NCBI GenBank assembly: GCA_046594635.1
Contig: JBKJRR010000479.1
Span: 1-16,953 of the forward strand
Length of the DNA: 16,953 nt
Direction of reading: 5' to 3'
Origin: CAISIP01 sp046594635
Lineage (GTDB): Bacteria > Pseudomonadota > Gammaproteobacteria > Burkholderiales > Burkholderiaceae_C
Below are positions 7,512 to 14,703 of the stretch, in pieces. A program made the position numbers and the translations under genes. The notes under the pieces are model-generated. The model did no database searches and had not been told where the DNA came from. It saw only the letters and a list, made by a program, of their open reading frames with translations. Position 1 is the stretch's first letter; every line of letters starts with the position of its first letter.

Positions 7512-9302
7512 TCAGCGCGATCGCATCACGACCCTGGCATGGTCGTGAATGCCGACCACGCCGAAGAATGCGGCCACCAGTCGGTGCAGATCGAGAAACT
7601 GCACCTGACAGCCGTCATTTTGAAGATTGGCCGCCCAGTTCAATATGCTGCCGGCCGCGGAAAAATCAACCCGTACCAGATTGGCACAGGATACGACCAG
7701 GCGGTGCGCTCCGTTGCGGTCGGATTCCAGACGCTTGAGCGCCGCGGAGGCGTCGCCGACCACTTCGCCCGTCAACTCCGAGACCGCGGCCTGGACCGAT
7801 TCGATGCCCATGTGCAAGGTCGGTGCATGCGGGTCATTGTCGTGGCCACCCGCCCGAGCAGGCAAACCGCCACGATCGGTGTCCGCCGGCCCGCCGGCGG
7901 TGGCGTCGCACGCCAGGTCGGCGAAACTGCTGCGCACATCCTGCCAGGTCGGGGGCGAGACCTCGAAGGTGACGCAGTAGTCCAGCGCGACCAGTTCGAA
8001 CGCGTCGCGCATGCCCATGATGCGCAGCGCGTCCAGGCGCAGTTTCCAGGGCGACTGACCCAACGTGCGATCGCCGGACGGTGCGCAGCGCCGCAATGCC
8101 GTTTCAAGCGTCTGAACGCCCGAGAAATGCAGGACCACCGGGGTGCTGCACCACTCGGCAAACAATTCGCCCATGGCGTCAGCGGCCGACGCTTCAATCT
8201 GCGTGAGAGGTCTCCAATCGATGAACCATGGCGCGTCGGCGTTGGCGACAGCCAGGCGCAGGTCATCTACCGACTCCGCAGTGAAGTGACTCGGGCTGCG
8301 CCACAAGGGATCGGCCATCAGTCGTGAGGGCAAGGTGCGCACCATGGCACTGGCGTTGTTGAGCCCCAGGTTGGCCGGGATCGAGAACCAGGCGGGTGCC
8401 GATCGACCAAAGCGCTCGGCGAATTCGATCGCGGCCACATCGAAGTGTCCTTGCCGACCGGTCGCACGGTACAGGTCGAGCAGGGCCATGGCCCAGCGCA
8501 AGGCCTGGTCGGGTTTGGCATCGGTGTTCGACAAGGCCGTCTGAAGGCTGGCCTCGGCGCCACCTTCGTCGCCGTTGGCAAAGCGGATGGCCGCCTCTTC
8601 CAGGTCGGCGTCGGACATGCCCTCGACCCATTCGACCGGTACGGGGCGCGAATGCAGAAAACCGCGACCAGCGACCAGTGCCGGATCGTTCACCACAGGC
8701 GTCGCGCCCGGGACGGGATTGGCAGGCGCGGCGTCGACGCCCGCATCAGGGCCAAAGCCGGAGTGGCTCAGTGTGGCCGGGAAATCGGTAACCTCGGCCT
8801 CTGCCATTCCCCGTTCGGGTCGCATCGGGCTCAGCCGGGTGGGGGCGTAAGACGGGTCTGATCCGGCATCCGGACCTGCGGCTGCTTCGGTCCTAGCATT
8901 TGGGGTCGCAGCGGCCGACCCCGCAGGTGGTGGTGCACCGCTGCTCTTGCCCTGCCACCATTGGTTGGACATCTGGGCTTCGATTTCGTCGATCTTCTTG
9001 ATCGTCATTGCCCGTTCGTCCGGATTGGACGGCAAACTGCTCTGGAAGTACGACGGCCGGCCAGCAAGATCAGGGTTGGCATTGGGATCGCGGTTGCGCA
9101 ACTTGCGCAACTGGTCGAATTCGCGCTTGCGCACAAAATCGTTCTGCCGCTTGCGCTCGATCATTTCCTTGAGCGCCTGCTTGCTGTAGCCGGCCTCCGG
9201 CTCCGGATCCTGCTTGTCCAGGTCCGTCCAGTTGGTTGTCGGGTTGCGAACGAATTTCGCGACCTTGGACAGGAGGCTGGAGTTGTTGTCTTTCGCTGAC
9301 AT
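7512..9302 (-). CDS. Multidomain STAS-like protein of unknown function
   Basis: I do not know a function for this 596-residue protein. The first 120 residues are highly charged and helical (KEMIERKRQNDFVRKREFDQLRK, about 45-67). Then comes a long Pro/Ala/Gly linker (about 121-220), probably disordered. Residues about 230-300 resemble a TPR/FimV-like helical hairpin (EEAAIRFANGDEGGAEASLQTAL). Two STAS-like folds follow: a weak one near 330-410 and a clear one at about 505-594 (LVVSCANLVRVDFSAAGSILNWAANL). Ser548 in DFSAAG sits where SpoIIAA-type proteins carry a phosphorylated serine. No signal peptide or membrane segment is seen, so it should be cytoplasmic. It lies between dksA and hslV, with about 58 bases on each side. 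Protein-protein signalling or scaffolding is a guess from domains only. Confidence 0.85.
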   Translation of the reverse strand: MSAKDNNSSLLSKVAKFVRNPTTNWTDLDKQDPEPEAGYSKQALKEMIERKRQNDFVRKREFDQLRKLRNRDPNANPDLAGRPSYFQSSLPSNPDERAMTIKKIDEIEAQMSNQWWQGKSSGAPPPAGSAAATPNARTEAAAGPDAGSDPSYAPTRLSPMRPERGMAEAEVTDFPATLSHSGFGPDAGVDAAPANPVPGATPVVNDPALVAGRGFLHSRPVPVEWVEGMSDADLEEAAIRFANGDEGGAEASLQTALSNTDAKPDQALRWAMALLDLYRATGRQGHFDVAAIEFAERFGRSAPAWFSIPANLGLNNASAMVRTLPSRLMADPLWRSPSHFTAESVDDLRLAVANADAPWFIDWRPLTQIEASAADAMGELFAEWCSTPVVLHFSGVQTLETALRRCAPSGDRTLGQSPWKLRLDALRIMGMRDAFELVALDYCVTFEVSPPTWQDVRSSFADLACDATAGGPADTDRGGLPARAGGHDNDPHAPTLHMGIESVQAAVSELTGEVVGDASAALKRLESDRNGAHRLVVSCANLVRVDFSAAGSILNWAANLQNDGCQVQFLDLHRLVAAFFGVVGIHDHARVVMRSR

Positions 9303-9325
9303 CTTAGGGTCGTGGTATGCGAAAG

Positions 9326-9353
9326 ATTCTACGCGCCAGCGGGCACCTGTCCC
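9326..9353 (-). promoter_or_regulatory. Candidate sigma-70 promoter before the STAS gene and hslVU
   Basis: On the minus strand GGGACA (9353-9348), a 16-base spacer and TAGAAT (9331-9326) resemble -35 (four of six) and -10 (five of six) boxes. Transcription would begin near 9319, about 17 bases before the ATG at 9302, leaving a short leader. It lies in the 59-base gap after dksA, where no T-tailed terminator is visible. It could drive the STAS gene and hslVU together. Evidence is motif match only. Confidence 0.4.
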
Positions 9354-9361
9354 GGACCCGG

Positions 9362-10339
9362 CTAGTCACCAAACATCTTTTGCTTGAGCTCGCGACGTTG
9401 CTGGGCCTCGAGCGACAAGGTTGCCGTCGGCCGTGCCAGCAGCCGGCCAACGCCAATTGGCTCGCCGGTTTCGTCGCAGTAGCCATAGTCCCCGCCATCA
9501 ATGCGCCCGATCGATTGCTCGATTTTCTTGAGCAGCTTGCGCTCGCGATCACGGGTGCGCAGTTCGAGTGCGTGTTCCTCTTCGATCGTCGCGCGGTCAG
9601 CTGGGTCGGGCACCACGACCGTGTCTTCGCGCAGATGTTCGGTGGTTTCACCGGCACTGGCCAGAATGTCGCGCTTGAGGACGGTCAACTTGAGCCGAAA
9701 CGCAGCCAGCTGCTTCTCGTTCATGTATTCATCGTCGGGCATCGCCAGTAATTCTGCGTCGGTCAGTTGATCGACCGGCTTGGTCTTCCAGTTGTTCGCC
9801 AGCTTGGGGTCCTTGTGATTGGACGTCGGCAGCGGCGGAATGATCACCTGGGTCACGGGTAGCGGAGCGTAGCTGGCCTTGGCGGCAGTCGAGGCAACCG
9901 ATTGCGCCATCGAGGGCACGGTCAGCGAAGCCAGACGCGACGATGGCCGCCCGGTCCGCTGTGGTACGCCCGAGGCGGACATGATCGTGGTGGGGGGCAT
10001 CACACGGGTATCGGACTTGGCCGCTGGAGCGGAGGATTCGGCCTTGCTGGCGGCTTTCGTAGGACTGGGCATCGTTCTCGGGGTCTGCGCGGCGCTTTTG
10101 GCCGCAGGCTTCTTGACAGGGGCGGCGGACGCGGACTTGGCCGTCGGCTGCTTGGCAGCACTGGGCGCTGTTTTGGTCGCCGGTTTGGTCGCTGTGCGGG
10201 GCACCGGGGTCTTGGCTACGACTTTGCTCGCGGCCTTCTTGGCGACGGGCTTCTTGGCGGCCGACGGCTTGGCCGCCGTCACAGACCCTTTGACGGGTGT
10301 TTTTGCGGCCGGTTTGACCTTCGCTGGCGTGGCTTTCAC
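9362..10339 (-). CDS. dksA: RNA polymerase-binding regulator DksA, one-cysteine type with long N-terminal tail
   Basis: DksA binds the RNA polymerase secondary channel and works with ppGpp in the stringent response. The last 150 residues (about 176-325) are the canonical protein: coiled coil with tip motif DPADRA (245-250), which keeps the Asp, Asp and Ala matching E. coli Asp71, Asp74 and Ala76. The globular end is GDYGYCDETGEPIG...RPTATLSLEA. Of the four zinc cysteines only the first (Cys288) remains; the others are Thr291, Ser309 and Ala312. I recall such one-cysteine forms from beta- and alphaproteobacteria, so function is likely kept without zinc. The first ~160 residues are low-complexity Ala/Lys/Pro repeats (AKKPVAKKAASK), like histone H1-type tails. 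Start GTG 10339 has AGGGAG seven to eight bases upstream. Confidence 0.95.
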   Translation of the reverse strand: MKATPAKVKPAAKTPVKGSVTAAKPSAAKKPVAKKAASKVVAKTPVPRTATKPATKTAPSAAKQPTAKSASAAPVKKPAAKSAAQTPRTMPSPTKAASKAESSAPAAKSDTRVMPPTTIMSASGVPQRTGRPSSRLASLTVPSMAQSVASTAAKASYAPLPVTQVIIPPLPTSNHKDPKLANNWKTKPVDQLTDAELLAMPDDEYMNEKQLAAFRLKLTVLKRDILASAGETTEHLREDTVVVPDPADRATIEEEHALELRTRDRERKLLKKIEQSIGRIDGGDYGYCDETGEPIGVGRLLARPTATLSLEAQQRRELKQKMFGD

Positions 10340-10484
10340 TTCTAGACTCCCTACAGAACCTGTCTATCCATGGCTGCAGTCATCAGACATGCCAACGACT
10401 GACGACTCCATCCCCTGATGGCCGGGTTGATTTGTCCCCCGCCACACTGTGCCCGCGGAATGCGGACCCTGACTTTGGCGGGCG

Positions 10485-10514
10485 AGTGTACCCCTTATCG
10501 CCACCGGGCCCCAA
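10485..10514 (-). promoter_or_regulatory. Candidate dksA promoter
   Basis: Minus strand: TTGGGG (10514-10509), an 18-base spacer and TACACT (10490-10485). The -10 matches four of six and the -35 three of six. Its -35 touches the T-run of the upstream terminator, so dksA appears insulated from the COG0523 gene. Transcription near 10478 would give a leader of about 138 bases containing an inverted repeat CATCAG/CTGATG with a 28-base loop. The same GGTACACT core occurs upstream of the COG0523 gene. Confidence 0.35.
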
Positions 10515-10536
10515 AAATGGCCGTGACAGCGGCCAT
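10513..10536 (-). terminator. Intrinsic terminator after the COG0523 gene
   Basis: Minus strand: ATGGCCG, loop CTGTCA, CGGCCAT, then the stem's last T continues into TTTT. That is a perfect 7-bp GC-rich stem with a 6-base loop and a run of five Ts, the classical rho-independent form. It starts about 35 bases past the stop codon at 10572 and separates that gene from dksA. Confidence 0.85.
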
Positions 10537-10571
10537 ATGATGGGTAGAACCAACACCTGTCATCCGCCGCG

Positions 10572-11636
10572 TCAAACCAGGCATTGCTCCAGTCCCTGCA
10601 ACAAAATGTCCTTGGGCAGGTCGATACCGATGAACACCATCTTGCTCATACGGGCTTCCTCTGGTTGCCATTCAGGGCCCAAGTCGCTGCCCATGAGCTG
10701 GTGCACACCCTGGAAAATCACCTTGCGATCCGTGCCCTTCATGTGGAGCACGCCCTTGTAACGCAACATGCGGGGGCCGTAGATATTGACGATCGCGCCC
10801 AGAAAATCTTCCAGTTTGGCGGCATCGAAGGCGCGCTCGGAGCGAAAGACAAAACTCTTTACGTCGTCGTCATGATGGTGGTGGTGGCCGCCCTCCCGCT
10901 TGTGCGATGGATGGTCGCAGTCTTCGCCTTCGGTATGGTCATGCGCGTGATCGTGGCCATGGTCATGGCCGTGGTCGTCCTCTTTCAGGAAGTCCGGATC
11001 GATTTCCAGCTTGGTGTTCAGGTTGAAGCCGCGCAGATCAAACACATCCTTGATCGGCACTTCGCCAAAATGCACCGCCGTCTGGGGTGCACGCGGATTC
11101 ATGTGTTTGAGGCGGTGCATCAATGCGTCGACCTCGTCTTGGGCCACCAGGTCAGTTTTGCTGATGAAGATCTGGTCGGCGAAACCAACCTGGCGCCGCG
11201 CTTCCTGGCGTTCGTTGAGCTGGGTCGCTGCATGTTTGGCATCGACCAGCGTCAGGATCGAATCGAGCAGAAAGCTCTCGGCGATTTCCTCGTCCATGAA
11301 AAAGGTCTGCGCCACCGGCCCTGGATCGGCCAGCCCGGTGGTTTCGATCACCACCCGGTCAAAGTCGAGTTCGCCGCGGCGTTTCTTGGCGGCCAGGTCC
11401 TGCAGCGTGCTGCGCAGGTCCTCACGGATGGTGCAGCAGATGCAGCCATTGCTCATCTGGATGATCTGTTCCTTGACGTCGGACACCAGAATGTCGCTGT
11501 CGATGTTCTCTTCGCCGAACTCGTTTTCGATCACCGCGATCTTCTGGCCATGGGCTTCGGACAATACGCGTTTGAGCAGCGTGGTTTTGCCTGATCCGAG
11601 AAAACCGGTGAGGATGGTGGCGGGAATGAGACTCAT
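10572..11636 (-). CDS. COG0523 (CobW-like) GTP-binding metal-handling protein
   Basis: This is a G3E-family GTPase of the COG0523 group, whose members insert or deliver metals such as zinc or cobalt in the cytoplasm. In 354 residues there is a Walker A GFLGSGKT (11-18), the metal motif GCICC (Cys65, Cys67, Cys68), ETTGLADPGP (98-107), the nucleotide motif SKTD (159-162) and the CobW C-terminal domain. Between the domains, residues 220-258 carry 14 histidines plus Cys240, a likely metal-storage or metal-sensing loop. The start is ATG 11636 (MSLIPATILTGFLG) with AGGAG seven bases upstream; the open frame reaching 11747 runs through the promoter region and is rejected. No Zur-like palindrome is visible upstream. 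The metal and client are unknown; the neighbouring zinc-less DksA makes zinc homeostasis a reasonable guess. Confidence 0.9.
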   Translation of the reverse strand: MSLIPATILTGFLGSGKTTLLKRVLSEAHGQKIAVIENEFGEENIDSDILVSDVKEQIIQMSNGCICCTIREDLRSTLQDLAAKKRRGELDFDRVVIETTGLADPGPVAQTFFMDEEIAESFLLDSILTLVDAKHAATQLNERQEARRQVGFADQIFISKTDLVAQDEVDALMHRLKHMNPRAPQTAVHFGEVPIKDVFDLRGFNLNTKLEIDPDFLKEDDHGHDHGHDHAHDHTEGEDCDHPSHKREGGHHHHHDDDVKSFVFRSERAFDAAKLEDFLGAIVNIYGPRMLRYKGVLHMKGTDRKVIFQGVHQLMGSDLGPEWQPEEARMSKMVFIGIDLPKDILLQGLEQCLV

Positions 11637-11719
11637 GGGGGACTCCTGACGGTTCAAGACCTGCTTGTGCGCGAGCCGGGCCCCGGAGCGGGCCGGCCCA
11701 ACCAAAATCCAAGGTGGGG

Positions 11720-11740
11720 AGTGTACCGAGCATTTGCAAG
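11720..11740 (-). promoter_or_regulatory. Promoter-like motif upstream of the COG0523 gene
   Basis: The minus strand reads CTTGCAAATGCT then C then GGTACACT, with a -10-like TACACT at 11725-11720. No convincing -35 is found at 16-18 bases. Transcription near 11713 would give a GC-rich leader of about 77 bases. The same sequence, less one C and with one substitution, covers the proposed mraZ -10, which supports a real functional element. What binds it is unknown. Confidence 0.4.
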
Positions 11741-11753
11741 CGCCCATACGCGC

Positions 11754-12935
11754 CTACTTGCGCATGACCATCAGTCCCTTGAGGTATTCGCCTTCCGGAA
11801 AACGCAGGGTCATCGGGTGGTCAGGGGCGCCGCCCAGGTGACCGAGGATGAATCCGTCGACCTCGGCGTCGGTGCCGGCGGACCCGACGATCTTGTGGAA
11901 CAGGTCCACGCTGATGCCGCCGGAGCACGAGAACGTGAACAGGTGGCCGCCGGAATTGAGCAGTTTCAAAGCCAGACGGTTGATGTCCTTGTAGGCACGT
12001 GCCGCCCGTTCAGCATGGGCAATCGTGGGCGCAAACTTTGGTGGATCGAGCACGATCGCGTCGAATGTCTGTCCGGCCGCGATGTATTGGCGCAGCGCCG
12101 CATTGACATCGGCTTCACGCAGTTCCCAGCGCGTGGCGTCAAAACCATTGCGCTCCAGATTGGCGCGTGCTAGCGTCAATGCCGGCCCGGACGAGTCGAT
12201 CGACGTGACATGGCGGGCGCCGCCTGCCAGCGCCGCGACGCTGAAGCCACCGGTGTAGCAGTAGCAGTTGAGCACGGAGTCAAATCTCAATTGGCGCGCA
12301 CTTTGGGCAAAACGATTGCGGCTGTCGCGCTGGTCAAGATAGAACCCGGTCTTGTGCCCTTGGGCAATATTGAGCTCCAGTTGCCAGTCGTGTTCGCGAA
12401 TCACCAAGTCCAGCGGGCCGTCGCCGCGCAGCCATCCGGTTTCTTCCGCCAGGCCTTCAAGCTTGCGACTGCTGGTGTCAGAGCGTTCGTACAGGCGCTT
12501 GAGGCCGGTGTGGCGCAACAGGGCGTCGGCCAGGGTGGACTTCCAGCGCTGGGCGCCAGCGGACAGGAACTGCGCGACCAGGGTGTCGCCATAGCGGTCC
12601 ACCACCAGGCCGGGCAGGTTGTCCGACTCGCCGTGAACCAGCCGCATCGCGTCGCTTTGGATGTCAAAGCGTAGACGCGCGGTGATGGCCGCCGCACAGG
12701 TGGCGTCGAAAAACTGCATGTCGATGCGCTGCTGCTCATCAAAACTCCAGGCCCGGGCCCGGATGCGCGACAACGGGCTGAAGGCCGCCCACGCGAGAAA
12801 TGTGCCGTCATGGGACTCCACACGCACGGTTTCGCCGGAGTCGGCGCCACCCCGCGCAATCGCCGATTCGAAGATCCAGGGGTGGCGGCGCAGCAGCGAG
12901 CGCTCCTTGCCAGGGTGCAGACGTAAAACTTTCAT
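11754..12935 (-). CDS. rlmI: 23S rRNA (cytosine-C5) methyltransferase, RlmI family
   Basis: The 393-residue product matches the RlmI/YccW family (E. coli 396), which makes m5C1962 in 23S rRNA using SAM. An N-terminal PUA-like domain starts MKVLRLHPGKERSLLRRHPWIF. The Rossmann methyltransferase follows, with TGFYLDQR (196-203), the SAM motif VLNCYCYTGGFS (221-232), LDPPK (296-300) and the catalytic-cysteine segment FSCSGG (335-340, Cys337). The C-terminus FPEGEYLKGLMVMRK is typical. Start ATG 12935 has GGGG a few bases upstream. The frame is open to 13352, but that extension covers the end of xerC and is not credible. The start is 77 bases past the xerC stop, so the two may be co-transcribed. 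The specific target base is inferred from the family. Confidence 0.9.
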   Translation of the reverse strand: MKVLRLHPGKERSLLRRHPWIFESAIARGGADSGETVRVESHDGTFLAWAAFSPLSRIRARAWSFDEQQRIDMQFFDATCAAAITARLRFDIQSDAMRLVHGESDNLPGLVVDRYGDTLVAQFLSAGAQRWKSTLADALLRHTGLKRLYERSDTSSRKLEGLAEETGWLRGDGPLDLVIREHDWQLELNIAQGHKTGFYLDQRDSRNRFAQSARQLRFDSVLNCYCYTGGFSVAALAGGARHVTSIDSSGPALTLARANLERNGFDATRWELREADVNAALRQYIAAGQTFDAIVLDPPKFAPTIAHAERAARAYKDINRLALKLLNSGGHLFTFSCSGGISVDLFHKIVGSAGTDAEVDGFILGHLGGAPDHPMTLRFPEGEYLKGLMVMRK

Positions 12936-13012
12936 GGCCCCGATTGTCGGCCCTGCGTCGCCGGTCCCGGCCCGCTGGATGCCGTGATCGAACTGCGGAC
13001 AGGCCCGCGCAC

Positions 13013-13981
13013 CTATTGCGGATCGGACAACTTGCGCCGCGCACGCGGATGGGCCGCGTCGTAGGCCTTGGCCAGGTGCTGGAAATCGAGCCGCGTATAG
13101 ACCTGGGTGGTCGAGATATTGGCGTGTCCCAGCAGTTCCTGCACGGCGCGCAGATCGCCGCTGGACTGCAACAGGTGGCTGGCGAACGAGTGCCGCAGCA
13201 TGTGGGGATGTACCGGCGTCGGGAGGCCAGCCTGCTGGCTGCGCCGTTGCAGGCGTTGCCAGACCGATTGCGCGCTCAGCCGGGAGCCGCGGCGCCCGAT
13301 GAACAAGGCCGCTTGAGGTAAACGCAGCGGCAGGGCTCGCAGCGCCAGCCATGCCATCACGGCGGCGACAGCCTTGGCGCCAATTGGCACGCTGCGCCGC
13401 TTCGACCCCTTGCCCAGCACATGGGCTTCGCCGGCATCCAGGTCAAGCCAGCCGCGCGCCTGTGCACCGGCTGACACATCCAGGCCCACAAGTTCGCCGA
13501 CCCGCAGCCCGCCTCCGTAGAGCAACTCGACAATGGCGGCGTCACGCGTGTCCAGCCAGGGGTCGGCGGTGTCGCTGTGAAACTCCGCCAACTGTACGGC
13601 ATCGTCGACGCTCAAGGCCTTTGGAAGGGGTTTTGCGGCCTTGGGGGCTCGCACATCGAGTATCGGGTTGGCGGTAATCAATCCCTCACGGCCGAGCCAG
13701 GTGTAAAAGCCGCGCCAGCCGGACAGAATCAGCGCGATACCGCGCGGGCTGCGCCCCTGGCTGTGCATCTGGGCCACCCAGCGTCGCACCTGGGTGTGCT
13801 GCACCTCGGCCAGCGGTACGCCGGCCTCGGCCGCCAGGTGGCAGAGCCGGTCGAGATCGAGCGTGTAAAGGATGACCGTGCGATCGGCCAGACGCTTCTG
13901 GACCCGCACATACGTCAGATAACGCGTCGCCAGTGGATCGTCGGCGGCGCCGCCCGCGGGAGTGTCGTATGGCTCGGGCAT
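13013..13981 (-). CDS. xerC: Tyrosine recombinase XerC
   Basis: XerC works with XerD at the dif site to resolve chromosome dimers before division. The 322-residue protein has an N-terminal SAM-like DNA-binding domain (about 14-110) and a catalytic domain with the full active-site set: Arg160 (GGLRVGEL), Lys191 (LGKGSKRR), His260 and Arg263 (HPHMLRHSFASHLL), His286 (LLGHANIS) and Tyr295 (TTQVYTRLD). XerC rather than XerD is chosen because it follows dapF and a DUF484 gene, the E. coli dapF-yigA-xerC order. Start ATG 13981 (MPEPYDTPAGG) is 26 bases past the DUF484 stop. It has no obvious ribosome-binding site, so it probably relies on coupling. The open frame to 14212 overlaps DUF484 and is rejected. 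Confidence 0.93.
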   Translation of the reverse strand: MPEPYDTPAGGAADDPLATRYLTYVRVQKRLADRTVILYTLDLDRLCHLAAEAGVPLAEVQHTQVRRWVAQMHSQGRSPRGIALILSGWRGFYTWLGREGLITANPILDVRAPKAAKPLPKALSVDDAVQLAEFHSDTADPWLDTRDAAIVELLYGGGLRVGELVGLDVSAGAQARGWLDLDAGEAHVLGKGSKRRSVPIGAKAVAAVMAWLALRALPLRLPQAALFIGRRGSRLSAQSVWQRLQRRSQQAGLPTPVHPHMLRHSFASHLLQSSGDLRAVQELLGHANISTTQVYTRLDFQHLAKAYDAAHPRARRKLSDPQ

Positions 13982-14007
13982 CAGCGCACGCGGGTTGGCG
14001 CTGAAGT

Positions 14008-14703
14008 TCAGGCCGGACGCAGCCGGTCCAGGGCTGCGCTGGCGATATCCGCCACGTGCTGCAGGAAATCGGTTCCCATGCCGCTGTTGAAGCGCTGTCC
14101 GTCGGGCGATGACAGTACCAGCATGCCAAAGGCCGGCTGCTGGCCGGTAGCGCCGGGTTCGCGCAGAGGCAGCAGCGCGATCGAGGCGGCCGCTGCCGGG
14201 TCGTTCAGCCATGTCACCGCTTCAAAGCCGGTATTGACGCCGCAGAACGGTTCGGTCAGGGAGTTGGCAAACATCTTCGCGTCCTCGGTGACATTGCGGG
14301 CAAATTCAGCTTCCTGGTGTTCGGCTGCCACGCCCCAGACCTTGATCGTGACCTGGGGCACAGCGAACTGCTCACGTACCTGCTCGGCGATCTGCGCCGG
14401 CACTTGCGTCGCATCCGCGTTGCGGAACAGTGAAGCCGACCAGCGCAACAGGCGGTCGGACAAGAGGGCGTTCTCGTTGCCGTGACGGATCATGTCCATC
14501 AGCCGGTGTTCCAGCAGCTTGATCTTGTCGCGCAACATTTCGGCCTGGCGCTCCTGCAGGCTGACCGCCCGCTTGCTGTGGGGGCTGGTCAGGTGCACGC
14601 TGGCCAGCATCTCGGCATGGCGCTCGAAAAAGTCTGGCGTATTGGCCAGGTAGTTGGCGATGTCGTCTTCGGTGATGGGATTGGTGAAGGATGAGTGGGT
14701 CAT
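14008..14703 (-). CDS. DUF484 family protein (YigA-like)
   Basis: The 231-residue protein belongs to DUF484, a GAF-like family that usually sits between dapF and xerC. The N-terminal half has ITEDDIANYLANTPDFFERHAEML (about 10-33), a family hallmark, then a helix-rich coiled-coil stretch (SLQERQAEMLRDKIKLLEHRL, about 48-68). The C-terminal half (about 85-228) alternates strands and helices like a GAF fold, ending LLPLREPGATGQQPAFGMLVLSSPDGQRF...DFLQHVADIASAAL. No ligand residues or membrane segments are evident. Its function is not established; the linkage suggests a part in cell wall or chromosome-dimer work, but this is inference. ATG 14703 overlaps the dapF stop by four bases (ATGA). Confidence 0.9.
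   Translation of the reverse strand: MTHSSFTNPITEDDIANYLANTPDFFERHAEMLASVHLTSPHSKRAVSLQERQAEMLRDKIKLLEHRLMDMIRHGNENALLSDRLLRWSASLFRNADATQVPAQIAEQVREQFAVPQVTIKVWGVAAEHQEAEFARNVTEDAKMFANSLTEPFCGVNTGFEAVTWLNDPAAAASIALLPLREPGATGQQPAFGMLVLSSPDGQRFNSGMGTDFLQHVADIASAALDRLRPA

Noticed and set aside
10584..11594. 336-codon plus-strand frame opposite the COG0523 gene
   Set aside because: The minus-strand frame has Walker A, CxCC and a CobW C-terminal domain. The plus-strand product is a compositional shadow with no motif.
11637..11747. 37-codon extension of the COG0523 frame
   Set aside because: It runs through the promoter-like motif and leader. ATG 11636 has a good ribosome-binding site and directly precedes the family N-terminus.
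11637..11760. Zur box controlling the COG0523 gene
   Set aside because: No AT-rich TGTTATA-type palindrome is present; the leader is GC-rich with only small GGCC-type palindromes.
12936..13352. 139-codon N-terminal extension of the RlmI-like frame
   Set aside because: It covers the end of xerC in another frame and is low-complexity. The family start MKVLRLHPGKE is at 12935.
13982..14212. 77-codon N-terminal extension of xerC
   Set aside because: It overlaps the end of the DUF484 gene and has no similarity to XerC N-termini; ATG 13981 gives a normal length.
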